Positions 45,089 to 53,964 of a stretch of DNA of 64,000 bases are shown here, one piece after another. Made by a program: the position numbers and the translations under genes. This DNA is from JAXMAZ01 sp046350115. Its GTDB lineage: Bacteria; Planctomycetota; Planctomycetia; Gemmatales; Gemmataceae. The notes beneath the pieces were generated by a model. It was not told where the DNA came from. It searched no databases and worked only from the letters and a program-made list of their open reading frames with translations. Position 1 is the stretch's first letter; each line of letters starts with the position of its first letter. Location of the stretch: NCBI GenBank assembly GCA_046350115.1, contig JAXMAZ010000022.1, positions 1 to 64,000 of the forward strand. The letters are read 5' to 3'.

Positions 45089-47863
45089 TTACGAGTTCGC
45101 CAGCCGCAGCCCGATCGGCAGGGCGTCGCCGAACAGCCGGTTCTGGTCCTCGCCCTCGGCCTCGCTCACCTCGTCTACCATCCGCGGCCACGCCGCCGGC
45201 ACGTTCGCCGCCTCCAGCAGCTTGATGACCGCCTCTCGGTGGTCGTCGTTTACGTCCACCCCGCGAAGACCGGTCCGCCGGGCGAGCTGGGCCAGGCAGA
45301 ACCCCCACCCGAGCCGGTCCGCGTCCGACACCGGCTGGTAGCCGACCAGCGTGTCGACCCACTGCTCGGCGACGTGCGGGTGGATCAGCGTGTTGAGCGG
45401 GCCGTACAACTGCTTGCGGGCGCCGAGCCGGGTGAGCGCCCAGAACGCATACGTCGGGGCCGGCGGCCGGGCCACCTGCCGCAACAGCTCCTCGCCGAGC
45501 TGCTGGCGGGTCTTGGCGTCGAGCCGCTCCAGGGCCGCCGCCGCCCGCCACATCTCGGCCAGCTCGTTCGCCCCCGGCCGGCTGACGCCTTTGCCTTTCG
45601 CCGGCAGCAGCACCGGCCGCAGCTTGGCGAACAAGGCTTGCTGCAACGCCGCGTTCAGCCCGCCGGCCACCCGCCGCCACATGATCCAGTAGTCGGCCCC
45701 GCCCTCCAGAACCGTCGGCTGCTTCGCCTGCCCGCCGGCCGCCGTCGCGGTGGTGATGAGCTTCCACAGCGCCTCGACCCGATACCGGTCGAGCGGGTCG
45801 CCGAACCCGGGCCGCAGGCAGAACCCGGTCAGGTTGTACCACCGGGCCAGGTGCGGCGGCGACTTGGCCCGGGTGTCGGCCGTCTCGGTCAGGAAGTCGA
45901 ACAGGCGGCGGCACAGCCCGGTCGGCCAGTCGCCGCGGCCCGCTTCCAGCGCCGCCTCCAGCGCCCGCGGCAGTTCCGGCGGGGTCGGCATCCCGGCATC
46001 GAAGCAGCCGCGGACGAGGTCGCCGGCCGCTTGCACCTTCTCCTCGGGGAACACGTCGATGACCGACGCCGCGTCCGTCTCGCCGTCCGCGTCCCGGTTG
46101 ATCGCGTGGGCCTCCCGGACGTTGAACTCCAGCCGCCAGCGGTTCCCTTCCCGGCTGACGCAGTACAGCTCCAGGGTGCCGATTTCCGTGTGCTTGGCGG
46201 CGAGCGTCACCGGCACCCGCTTCGTCCCGCTCCGCTTGCCGCCCCGCAAGACCGTGTGCAGCGGCGGCAGTTGCAACACCTGACCCGGGGCCAGCGTCAG
46301 CACGTCGCCCGGCTTGTCGTCCCCGCGGACGGTGGACGTGTACAGCGGGAACAGCACCGGCTGGCCGATCTGGAGTTCCAGCTCGGGCCGCGGGATGGCG
46401 ACTTCTTCCCCCTCGGCCAGCCGACGCGGCACGACGCACACGACTGATAGCCCGCTGTCACTCGACCCTTCCACGCCGACGTAGTAGCTGCGGGGGATGC
46501 CGCCGCCAATCCGCCGGCCGCCGGTCTGCTTCAGCCAGCCGAGGTACGCCGCCCCCCAGGCGACCGCCAGGTCGAGCGACGGGCTGGTCAGCACCAGCGG
46601 GTGCCAGCCGGCCGGGAACCACGGCCGCATCACCTCGACCACCCGCTCCTGCAGCACCTTGGGGGTGAACACGCCGCCGTTGAACAGGATGGCGTCCACC
46701 GTCTCGCCGGCCGGCAGGTGTTGCCGCAGGAACGCCGCCAGGTGCTTCGTCACCGCCGGGTCGGCGACGTAGGGCAGACCCATCTCCTGCAACCCGGACC
46801 GGGCCGCCCGCACCGGCTCGGCGTCGAACGGCACCGCCGGGAAAAAGCCGTCGAACAGGGCGGCGGTCACGTCCGCGGCCGTGATGTCCACGGACACCGT
46901 GCCGGCCACCACCGACCGCCCCTTGCCGACGACCGTCACCGGCACCGCCGCCGGCGGGTTCGGGCCGAGGAGCGACTCCTTGGCCGCCCGGCAGGCCTGC
47001 ACCAGCGCCCCGAACTGGGCCGCCTCCAGCCGGCCGCCGGGCAGCTTCGCCTCGACCGCTTTGGCCAGGGCGAGGTCCATGTTGTCCCCGCCGAGCAGCA
47101 GGTGGTCGCCGACCGCGTCGCGGACGAACCCGAACTCCCCCTGTTCCTCGACGCAACGGATCAGGCTGAAGTCGCTGGTCCCGCCGCCGACATCGACCAC
47201 CAGGCACCGCATCCCCGGCTTCAGCCGGCCGGCTTCCTCCGGCGTGTGGGTGCCGAGCCAGGCGTAGAACGCGGCCTGCGGCTCTTCGAGGAGTGTGACG
47301 TGCTTCAGCCCCGCGGTCTTGGCGGCCTCGGCGGTGAGCGTCCGGGCGGTGTCGTCGAACGACGCCGGCACGGTCAGCACCACCGGGCACTCTTCCAGCC
47401 GGTCCTCGGGCTTGCGGCCCGGGGCGGCGTTCCAGGCCGCGACCATGTGCTTGAGGTACGCGGCCGACGCCTCCAGCGGGGACAGCCGGGGCACGTCCGG
47501 CGGCGCCCCCCACGGCAGCAGCGGGGCGGTCCGGTCCACCCCCGGGTGGCACAGCCACGACTTGGCGCTGGACACCAGCCGGCCGGGCACCTTGGCCCCG
47601 TGGGTGCGGGCGAACACCCCGACCACGTCCGTCGCCGACTGGTCCCACGGCAGGGCCGTCGCCCCGGCCGGCAGGTCCGGGCCGGGGCGGTACAGGAACG
47701 ACGGCAGCAGCGGGCTTTCCTGCACGTCCCCGGCGGCGACCAGTTGCCGCACCGGGAAGGCGTGCAGCCGCACCCCGCCGGCCTTCGGCCTGGACTGGGT
47801 ATCCACGTAGGCGACGGCCGAGTTGGTGGTGCCGAGATCGATGCCGACCAGGAACCGGGCCAT
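45089..47863 (-). CDS. Hsp70-like ATPase with long C-terminal extension (DUF3731-type)
   Basis: A 924-residue protein. The N-terminal ~480 residues are an actin-like Hsp70 ATPase: phosphate-1 motif VGIDLGTTNSAVAYVD, VVLTVPASFDDTARTLT, adenosine-region LLEEPQAAFYAWLG, phosphate-2 CLVVDVGGGTSDFSLI and AILFNGGVFTPKVLQERVVE. The C-terminal half is not a canonical substrate-binding domain but a long helical region such as that annotated DUF3731 in large Hsp70 relatives. The client and function are unknown. The ATG at 47863 is preferred to a TTG three codons earlier. It is divergent from the mfnF-like gene across a CAAGTC/GACTTG repeat region. Confidence 0.85.
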   Translation of the reverse strand: MARFLVGIDLGTTNSAVAYVDTQSRPKAGGVRLHAFPVRQLVAAGDVQESPLLPSFLYRPGPDLPAGATALPWDQSATDVVGVFARTHGAKVPGRLVSSAKSWLCHPGVDRTAPLLPWGAPPDVPRLSPLEASAAYLKHMVAAWNAAPGRKPEDRLEECPVVLTVPASFDDTARTLTAEAAKTAGLKHVTLLEEPQAAFYAWLGTHTPEEAGRLKPGMRCLVVDVGGGTSDFSLIRCVEEQGEFGFVRDAVGDHLLLGGDNMDLALAKAVEAKLPGGRLEAAQFGALVQACRAAKESLLGPNPPAAVPVTVVGKGRSVVAGTVSVDITAADVTAALFDGFFPAVPFDAEPVRAARSGLQEMGLPYVADPAVTKHLAAFLRQHLPAGETVDAILFNGGVFTPKVLQERVVEVMRPWFPAGWHPLVLTSPSLDLAVAWGAAYLGWLKQTGGRRIGGGIPRSYYVGVEGSSDSGLSVVCVVPRRLAEGEEVAIPRPELELQIGQPVLFPLYTSTVRGDDKPGDVLTLAPGQVLQLPPLHTVLRGGKRSGTKRVPVTLAAKHTEIGTLELYCVSREGNRWRLEFNVREAHAINRDADGETDAASVIDVFPEEKVQAAGDLVRGCFDAGMPTPPELPRALEAALEAGRGDWPTGLCRRLFDFLTETADTRAKSPPHLARWYNLTGFCLRPGFGDPLDRYRVEALWKLITTATAAGGQAKQPTVLEGGADYWIMWRRVAGGLNAALQQALFAKLRPVLLPAKGKGVSRPGANELAEMWRAAAALERLDAKTRQQLGEELLRQVARPPAPTYAFWALTRLGARKQLYGPLNTLIHPHVAEQWVDTLVGYQPVSDADRLGWGFCLAQLARRTGLRGVDVNDDHREAVIKLLEAANVPAAWPRMVDEVSEAEGEDQNRLFGDALPIGLRLANS

Positions 47864-47867
47864 AGTC

Positions 47868-47958
47868 GTCAAGTCCTCAAGTCTTCAGGTCTTCAAGTCC
47901 GATGCGTTCGTCGTCCCGGTTTGCGACTTGGGACTTGACGACTTGATGACTTGATGAC
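47868..47958. repeat. CAAGTC/GACTTG repeat cluster between divergent genes
   Basis: Three CAAGTC hexamers (47869-47900) face four GACTTG hexamers (47925-47957), forming an inverted pair (GTCAAGTCCTCAAGTC against GACTTGGGACTTGAC). It fills almost the whole 107-base divergent promoter region. It could be a multi-site operator or a degenerate mobile palindrome. Confidence 0.7.
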
Positions 47959-47970
47959 TGAATTCCGGGT

Positions 47971-49014
47971 ATGCCACCGACAATCTTAGGGTTGGACATC
48001 GGCGGGGCGAACCTGAAGGCGGCGACCGCCGACAAGCGGGCCGTGTCGGTGCCGTTCCCCCTCTGGAAGAACAAGGACGCGCTGCCGGCCGCCCTCGCCG
48101 AGCTGGCGGCCAAGTTCCCGGACGTGGACCAGTTCGCGGTGACGATGACCGGGGAGCTGTGCGACTGCTACCAGACCAAGCGGGAGGGGGTGGCGCACAT
48201 CCTGCGGTCGGTGCGGGCGGCGGCCCACTGTCACCCGGTCCGGGTGTGGGGCACCGACAGTCGGTTCCACACGGTTGATGAAGCGGTGGCGAACCACCTG
48301 ACCGTCGCCGCGGCAAACTGGCACGCTTTGGCTACTTTCGCCGGTGGGTATGTGCCGGGTGGCCCGGCGTTGCTCATTGACATCGGGTCCACGACGTCGG
48401 ACATCATCCCGCTGGTGGACGGCGTCCCCGAGCCGCGGGGGACGACCGACCCGACCCGGCTGGAGTCCGGCGAGTTGGTGTACACCGGCACCCGCCGCAC
48501 CCCACTGTACGCGCTGGTCGGGGAGAATGAGCGCCGCCGGCTTGCCCCGGAGTTGTTCGCCACCTCGCTCGACGTGTACCTGCTGCTTGGGCTGGTGGCC
48601 GACAACCCGGCTGACGGAGACACGGCCGACGGCCGGCCGGCCACCCGGGACTGCGCCCACGCCCGGCTGAGCCGGATGTTCTGCGGCGACCCCGAGTCGG
48701 TCCCCCGAGCGCAGACCGAGCGGCTGGCCGCGCAGTGTCTGGAAACCCAGCTCGAATCGCTCGACTGGGCCGTCCGGCAAGTGCTGACCCGGCTGCGGGC
48801 CGCAGCGTCCTGGGACGGCGGGCCGCGGCTGCCGGTCAGCTACCTGGTCAGCGGGTCGGGCGAGTTCCTGGCCCGGCGGCTGGTGGACCGGCTGCCGCAC
48901 AGCCCCGACCACGTGCTGTCCCTCGGCGACCGGCTCGGCCCGGAGCTGTCGGCGTGCGCCCCGGCGTACGCGGTCGCGGTGCTGGCGAGCGAGCGATCAG
49001 ACCCGAGGGCGTGA
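47971..49014 (+). CDS. mfnF: Hydantoinase/oxoprolinase-family H4MPT-linked C1 pathway protein (MfnF-like)
   Basis: A 347-residue protein with ASKHA-type motifs (ILGLDIGGANLKAATADKRA, FAVTMTGELCDCYQTKREGV, ALLIDIGSTTSDIIPLVDGV). These are characteristic of the family found beside tetrahydromethanopterin C1 genes, whose archaeal member MfnF joins the furan and tyramine-glutamate parts of methanofuran. The next gene is a matching small amino-acid-kinase-type protein, as in methylotroph C1 clusters. The symbol rests on family recognition, not on a computed alignment. Confidence 0.8.
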   Translation: MPPTILGLDIGGANLKAATADKRAVSVPFPLWKNKDALPAALAELAAKFPDVDQFAVTMTGELCDCYQTKREGVAHILRSVRAAAHCHPVRVWGTDSRFHTVDEAVANHLTVAAANWHALATFAGGYVPGGPALLIDIGSTTSDIIPLVDGVPEPRGTTDPTRLESGELVYTGTRRTPLYALVGENERRRLAPELFATSLDVYLLLGLVADNPADGDTADGRPATRDCAHARLSRMFCGDPESVPRAQTERLAAQCLETQLESLDWAVRQVLTRLRAAASWDGGPRLPVSYLVSGSGEFLARRLVDRLPHSPDHVLSLGDRLGPELSACAPAYAVAVLASERSDPRA

Positions 49015-49095
49015 GCGACCGGGCGAAGTGGCAACGACGCCAACCCTTTACAGGGACAGCCGGAGGGGAGGGCTTCGGCCGTTGCGACTTCACCG

Positions 49096-49707
49096 ATGAC
49101 ACCTCAGTCGAATCCGCCGTCCGGGCTGGTCGTGGTGAAGGTCGGCGGCAGCCTGTACGACCACCCGCGACTCGGCCCGGGGCTGCGGGCGTACCTGGAC
49201 CAGCTCGACGCCACGAAGGTGCTGGTCGTCGCCGGCGGCGGCGGGTTCGCGGACGTCGTCCGCGATCTCGACCGGTGCCACCGGCTCGGGGAGGGGCGGT
49301 CGCACGACCTCGCTCTGATGGCGACGGGGGTCGCCGGTTTCGTCCTGAAGGGGCTGCTCGACCTGCCCGACGACTGTTTCACCGGCCGGCTCGACTGGTG
49401 GACGCACCAGCGGCATCGGGTCGGCGTCCTGCTCGCCGACCGGCTCCTGAAAGGCTACGAGGAATGGGTCGCCCCGGTCCCGCACACCTGGGAGCTGACC
49501 ACCGACTCCATCGCCGGGTACGCCGCCGGGGTGGCCACCGCCCGGCTCGTCCTGCTCAAGTCAACGGACGTCCCGCCCGGCACTCCCTGGGAGGAAGCCG
49601 CCGCCCGCGGGTGGGTGGACGCCCACTTCCCGGCCGTCGTCCGCGAACACCGCCTCCGGGTCGAAGCCGTGAACTTCCGCCGCTGGCTGGACGCCTTCCC
49701 GGAGTGA
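49096..49707 (+). CDS. mfnE: Amino-acid-kinase-family protein, MfnE-like
   Basis: A 203-residue protein with the amino acid kinase fold signature VVVKVGGSLYDHPRLGPGLR, the glycine-rich VLVVAGGGGFADVVRDLD and ARLVLLKSTDVPPGTPWEEA. Its small size and its place directly after the mfnF-like gene fit MfnE, the kinase that phosphorylates the aminomethylfuran phosphate precursor of methanofuran. A cofactor for formaldehyde handling is the likely product (inference from neighbours). Confidence 0.75.
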   Translation: MTPQSNPPSGLVVVKVGGSLYDHPRLGPGLRAYLDQLDATKVLVVAGGGGFADVVRDLDRCHRLGEGRSHDLALMATGVAGFVLKGLLDLPDDCFTGRLDWWTHQRHRVGVLLADRLLKGYEEWVAPVPHTWELTTDSIAGYAAGVATARLVLLKSTDVPPGTPWEEAAARGWVDAHFPAVVREHRLRVEAVNFRRWLDAFPE

Positions 49708-49848
49708 CGCCCGCCCGCCGGGTGCAACCGGCGCAACCGGACGCGCCCGCCCATCTCCCGTTACCGCTACCGCCCCCGCCTCCTTCCCCCATTCCGGCCT
49801 ATGGGGTACGATCGGATGCCGCCACCGATGTACCGATAAGGTGCCCAC

Positions 49849-51507
49849 ATGGGTCGCTCCCGCTGGTCCGGGTTCCGGGGCAAGCTGTTCGGACTGATCG
49901 CCGTGTTCGTCGCCGGCGGCATCGTCAACGAGGTGTGCCGGGTCCTGGCCATGGACACGGTCAAGGTCGGCGGCCCGCTGTACCAGCAGATCGCCCGGGA
50001 GAAAGACCTGACGGTCGAACTGGTCCCGTCCCGGATGATGGTCCGGCACATCTTCCTGCTGCTGCACAAGGTGTGCATCGAGACGGACCCGGAGGCCGGC
50101 CGCAAGTGGCTGGAACAGGCCGCCCGGGAGGAGCGGGAGTTTGTCCAGAACTATGAGGAGTGGGACCGGAAGCTGCCGAACGCCGACCTGCGGGCCACAC
50201 TGCGGACCGAAGTCTATCAGACGGCGGTCGAGTTCTTCGACCGGGTCCACCGGGAGTTCCTCCCGGCCTACGAAGCGGACGTCGGCACCCGGCAGAAGGC
50301 GGCCACCGTCCTCCGCGGCCGGATCCGGGAAGCGTACCTGCGGCAGATGGACGGGTGCGACCGGGCGGCCGCGGCGTCGGTGGCGGCCGTCGCCCGGGTG
50401 GAGGCGGACGCGGCTAGCACCGTCCGCTTCTGGAACGTCGTCCTGTGGACGGTCGGCCTCGGGGTGCTGGCGTTCACCGTCGGGTACGGGTGGTGGATCA
50501 CCCACCGGATCGTCGGCCCGACCGGCCAGCTCGTCCACCGGATGCGGGCCATGGCCGACGGGGCCGGCGACCTGACCGCCCGGGTGGACGCGTCCGGCCG
50601 GGACGAGATGGCCGACCTGGGCGGGGCCATCAACCGGGTGATCCAGACCATCCACGACCTGGTGGTCAAGGTGCGGGAGTCGAGCATCCAGTTGTACGCC
50701 AGCAGCACCGAGATCGCGGCCACCGCCCGGGAGCAGGAGTCGACCATGCAGACGCTGGGGGCGAGCACCACCCAGATCGCCGCCGCCGTCAAGCAGATCT
50801 CGGCCACCTCCCGCGAGCTGTCGTCCACCATGAACGCGGTCAACGAGGGGGGTAAGGCGACCACCCAGCTGGCCGCCGCCGGCCGGGCCGGGCTGTCCGG
50901 GATGGCCGCCGCCATGCAGCGGCTGGCGACCTCCACCGACAGCATCTCCGGCAAGCTCGGGGCCGTCCGGGAGAAGGCGAACGACATCAACGTGGTCGTC
51001 ACCACCATCACCAAGGTGGCCGACCAGACCAACTTGCTGAGCATCAACGCCGCGATCGAAGCGGAGAAGGCCGGGGAGTACGGCCGCGGGTTCCTGGTGG
51101 TTGCCCGTGAGATCCGCCGGCTGGCCGACCAGACGGCGGTGGCCACCCTGGACATCGAGAACATGGTCCGACAGATGCAGGGGGCGGTGACGGCCGGCGT
51201 CATGGAGATGGACAAGTTCGCCGACGAGGTCCGGACCGGGGTGGCCAAGGTGGGCGAGATCAACGGCCAGATGGGCCAGATCATCGAGCAGGTGCAGGCG
51301 CTCAACGGCCGGTTCCAGGACGTGAACGAGGCGATGGCCCAGCAGTCCGGCGGGGCCGGCCAGATCAACGACGCGATGCTCCAGTTGGCCGCCGGGGTGC
51401 AGCAGACGACGGCCAGCCTGAAGGAGTTCCACACGGTCACGGTCAACCTGCGGGACGCGGCCGACGGGCTGAAGCAGCAGGTGTCCCGGTTCACCGTGGC
51501 GGGGTAG
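49849..51507 (+). CDS. Methyl-accepting chemotaxis protein (WspA-like position)
   Basis: A 552-residue transducer with an N-terminal hydrophobic segment, a ~170-residue helical sensory region and a second membrane helix (NVVLWTVGLGVLAFTVGYGW). A HAMP-like linker and a cytoplasmic signalling domain with hairpin tip ITKVADQTNLLSINAAIEAE follow. IEAEKAGEYGRGFLVVAREI is the CheA/CheW contact region. It is the first gene of a chemosensory operon ordered like Wsp. The ligand is unknown. Confidence 0.9.
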   Translation: MGRSRWSGFRGKLFGLIAVFVAGGIVNEVCRVLAMDTVKVGGPLYQQIAREKDLTVELVPSRMMVRHIFLLLHKVCIETDPEAGRKWLEQAAREEREFVQNYEEWDRKLPNADLRATLRTEVYQTAVEFFDRVHREFLPAYEADVGTRQKAATVLRGRIREAYLRQMDGCDRAAAASVAAVARVEADAASTVRFWNVVLWTVGLGVLAFTVGYGWWITHRIVGPTGQLVHRMRAMADGAGDLTARVDASGRDEMADLGGAINRVIQTIHDLVVKVRESSIQLYASSTEIAATAREQESTMQTLGASTTQIAAAVKQISATSRELSSTMNAVNEGGKATTQLAAAGRAGLSGMAAAMQRLATSTDSISGKLGAVREKANDINVVVTTITKVADQTNLLSINAAIEAEKAGEYGRGFLVVAREIRRLADQTAVATLDIENMVRQMQGAVTAGVMEMDKFADEVRTGVAKVGEINGQMGQIIEQVQALNGRFQDVNEAMAQQSGGAGQINDAMLQLAAGVQQTTASLKEFHTVTVNLRDAADGLKQQVSRFTVAG

Positions 51508-51518
51508 GTCGGGAACCC

Positions 51519-51666
51519 CTCCTCGTTCCCACGCTCGGCGTGGGAACGGGCGGGGCGACGCTCCGCGTCGCGGGCCGCCCGCCCGGGGACGCCCCCGCCG
51601 ACTCTCAAAGACGCCACGCGGAGCGTGGCCCCCGTGCGTTCCCACGCCGAGCGTGGGAACGAGGAG
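51519..51666. repeat. Family C palindromic element, copy 3
   Basis: 148 bp with outer arms CTCCTCGTTCCCACGCTCGG... and the complement ending at 51666. The final GAGGAG (51661-51666) lies five bases before the cheW start codon, so the element appears to supply its ribosome-binding site. Confidence 0.85.
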
Positions 51667-51671
51667 TTGAC

Positions 51672-52076
51672 GTGCTCTGCCTGTACGCCCACGCCGGCCC
51701 GGAGCGGCTCGCCATCCCCGCCGGGGCGGTGGTGGAGGTGATCCCCGCGGTCCGGCTACACCCGGCGGCGGGGGTGGCCGGCGTGTTCCGCTACCGCGGG
51801 GCGGTGGTCCCCGTTCTGGACGTGTACAAACTCGTCACCGGCGAGCCGTGCCCGGTGAAGTTGCACGCCCGCATCGTGGTCGTGGACGACCCCCGGCTCG
51901 GCCTGCTGGTCGAGCGGGTGAGCGAGCTGAAGGAGCTGCCGGCCGCCGACGGCGGGTACGCGACCGGGGCGGCCGGCACCGGCCTCGGCCCGCTGACCGC
52001 CGACGCCGACGGGGTGGTCCGCCGGCTCGACCTGGCCCGGCTGGCGGGGCTGGCGTTCCGGGAGGCGACGCCGTGA
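51672..52076 (+). CDS. cheW: CheW-like coupling protein (WspB-like position)
   Basis: A 134-residue single CheW domain: ERLAIPAGAVVEVIPAVRLH, VFRYRGAVVPVLDVYKLVTG and RIVVVDDPRLGLLVERVSEL. It links the transducer to CheA. The GTG at 51672 is chosen because earlier in-frame residues are encoded by the family C repeat and because GAGGAG precedes it. It overlaps cheR as GTGA. Confidence 0.85.
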   Translation: MLCLYAHAGPERLAIPAGAVVEVIPAVRLHPAAGVAGVFRYRGAVVPVLDVYKLVTGEPCPVKLHARIVVVDDPRLGLLVERVSELKELPAADGGYATGAAGTGLGPLTADADGVVRRLDLARLAGLAFREATP

Positions 52077-53301
52077 ACCCGGTGGCCGCGGTCCTCGAAC
52101 GGCGGCTCGGGCTGAACCCCGGGGCGGTCGGCGGGCGGGCGCTGGAGGTGGCCGTCGGCCGCCGGCTGGCCGCCGCCGGGATCGCGGACGTTGCGACCTA
52201 CGCCGACCGGGTGCAGGCCGACCGCCGGGAGTTCGACGCGCTGGTCGAGGCGGTGGTGGTGCCGGAGACGTGGTTCCTGCGATACCCGGAGTCGTTCCGC
52301 CACCTGGCCGGGTGGGCGGCCGAGCGGCGGCGGGCGCTGCCGGTCGGCCGGCCGCTGCGGGTGCTGTGCGTGCCGTGCAGCACCGGGGAGGAGGCGTACA
52401 GCGTGGCCCTGACCCTGCTCGACGCCGGGCTGCCGGCCGGGAGCTTCCGCGTGGACGGGGTGGACGTCAGCGGCCGGGCGGTGGCGGCCGCCGAGGCCGG
52501 GTGTATCCCGACTCGGCGTTCCGGGACGCCGACGGGCTGGCCGTGCGGCCGCGGTACTTCACCCGGACGGCCGACGGGTGGGCGGTCCGGGACGAGGTGC
52601 GGGCCGGCGTCCGGTTCCGGGCGGGCAACCTGATCGACCCCGGCTTCCTGGCCGACGAGCCGGCCTACGACGCCGTCTTCTGCCGCAACCTGTTCATCTA
52701 CCTGACGCCCGAGGCCCGGCGGACGGCGACGGCCGCCCTGGAGCGACTGCTGGCCCCCGGTGGGGTGGCGTACATGGGCCACGCCGAGCCGCTCGGGCTG
52801 GCGGACGGCCGGTTCAAGCCGCTCCCGCCGCCGCAGGCGTTCGTGTTCGGCCGGGCGGAGCAGAGGGCGGTGGTCGAAAAGCCGCCGATGCCGTTTTTTG
52901 CAGTCCGCACCCCCAAAGCCCACGGCCCGCTGGCCGTGGGCGTCCCGCCCGCGACTCCCACCCCGCCCCCGAAACCCGCCCCGCCGGACCTGCTCGCCGC
53001 CGCCCGCGCCGCCGCTGACCGCGGCGACCCGGCCCGTGCCGCCGCCCTGGCCGAACAGCACCTCGCCGCCCACGGGCCGTCGGCCGCCGGGTTCAGCCTG
53101 CTCGGGGTGGCCCGCGGCATGGCCGGCGACCCGGCCGCCGCCGAGGCCGCGTTCACCCGCGCCCTGTTCCTCGACCCCAGGCACTACGACGCCCTGGTCC
53201 ACCTGCTCGCCCTGGCCGAGGCCCGGGGCGACGCGGCGGCCGCGGCCAACTACCGCCGGCGGGCCGACACCGCCCACCGCCAGCAGGAGGCCGGCCGATG
53301 A
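52073..53301 (+). pseudogene. cheR: CheR methyltransferase with C-terminal TPR-like region (WspC-like), one frameshift
   Basis: The first part has the CheR N-terminal and SAM-binding motifs (VVVPETWFLRYPESFRHLAG, RVLCVPCSTGEEAYSVALTL). The reading frame breaks at about 52500, where a G-run appears one base short, and resumes with VYPDSAFRDADGLAV, YDAVFCRNLFIYLTPEARRT and LAPGGVAYMGHAEPLGLADG. A Pro-rich linker and TPR-like helices (LLAAARAAADRGDPARAAAL) follow, as in WspC. One missing base explains the break, so the gene may well be intact in the organism. Confidence 0.8.
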
Positions 53302-53964
53302 CCGGGGAAACGGTCGCGCTGCCGACGGTCGCCCACTGCTGGAACCGGATCGGGGTCCACGGCGACCGGTCGTGCCCGGAGCTGGCCGAGCACATTCACT
53401 GCCGGAACTGCCCGGTGTACGCGGCCGGCGGCCAGCGGCTGTACGACCGGTCGCCGCCGGCCGACTACCTGGCCGAGTGGACCGACCGGATCGCCGCCCC
53501 GGACCCGCCGCCGCCGGGGGACACCCTGCCGGTGGTGCTGTTCCGGGTCGGCCCGGAGTGGCTGGCCCTGGACGTCAAGCACACGGTCGAGGTGGCCCCG
53601 GCCCGGACCGTCCGCCGGGTGCCGCACCAGACCGCCGGCCTGCTGGCCGGGCTGGTCAACATCCGCGGCGAGCTGCAACTGGCCGTCTCCCTGCGGCACC
53701 TGCTCGGTCTGGACCCGGAGGCCGAGGAGCCGCCGACCGCCCGCCACCTGGTGGCCGAACACGACGCGCCCGGTGGGTGCTGCCGGTGGACGAGGTGTTC
53801 GACATCCGGCACGTTCCCGGGCGGCCGACCTGGGGCCGGTGCCGGACACCGTCTCCCTGGCCGCCGCCACGTTCACCCGCGGCGTCTTCCGGTGGGACGA
53901 CCGGGCGGTCGGGCACCTCGACCCGGACCGGCTGTTCGCCGCCCTGAAGCGGGGGTTCCGATGA
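53298..53964 (+). pseudogene. cheW: CheW-like protein with N-terminal Cys cluster (WspD-like), frameshifted
   Basis: The N-terminal ~45 residues carry a compact Cys motif: CWNRIGVHGDRSCPEL then HIHCRNCPVYAAGG. A CheW domain follows (VLFRVGPEWLALDVKHTVEV, GLLAGLVNIRGELQLAVSLR). Breaks near 53768 and 53822 move the end into other frames (WVLPVDEVFDIRHVPG, then DTVSLAAATFTRGVFRWDDR), ending at TGA 53962-53964, which overlaps the cheA ATG. Because of the breaks one uncorrected frame runs on into cheA, which should not be taken as a natural fusion. Confidence 0.8.
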
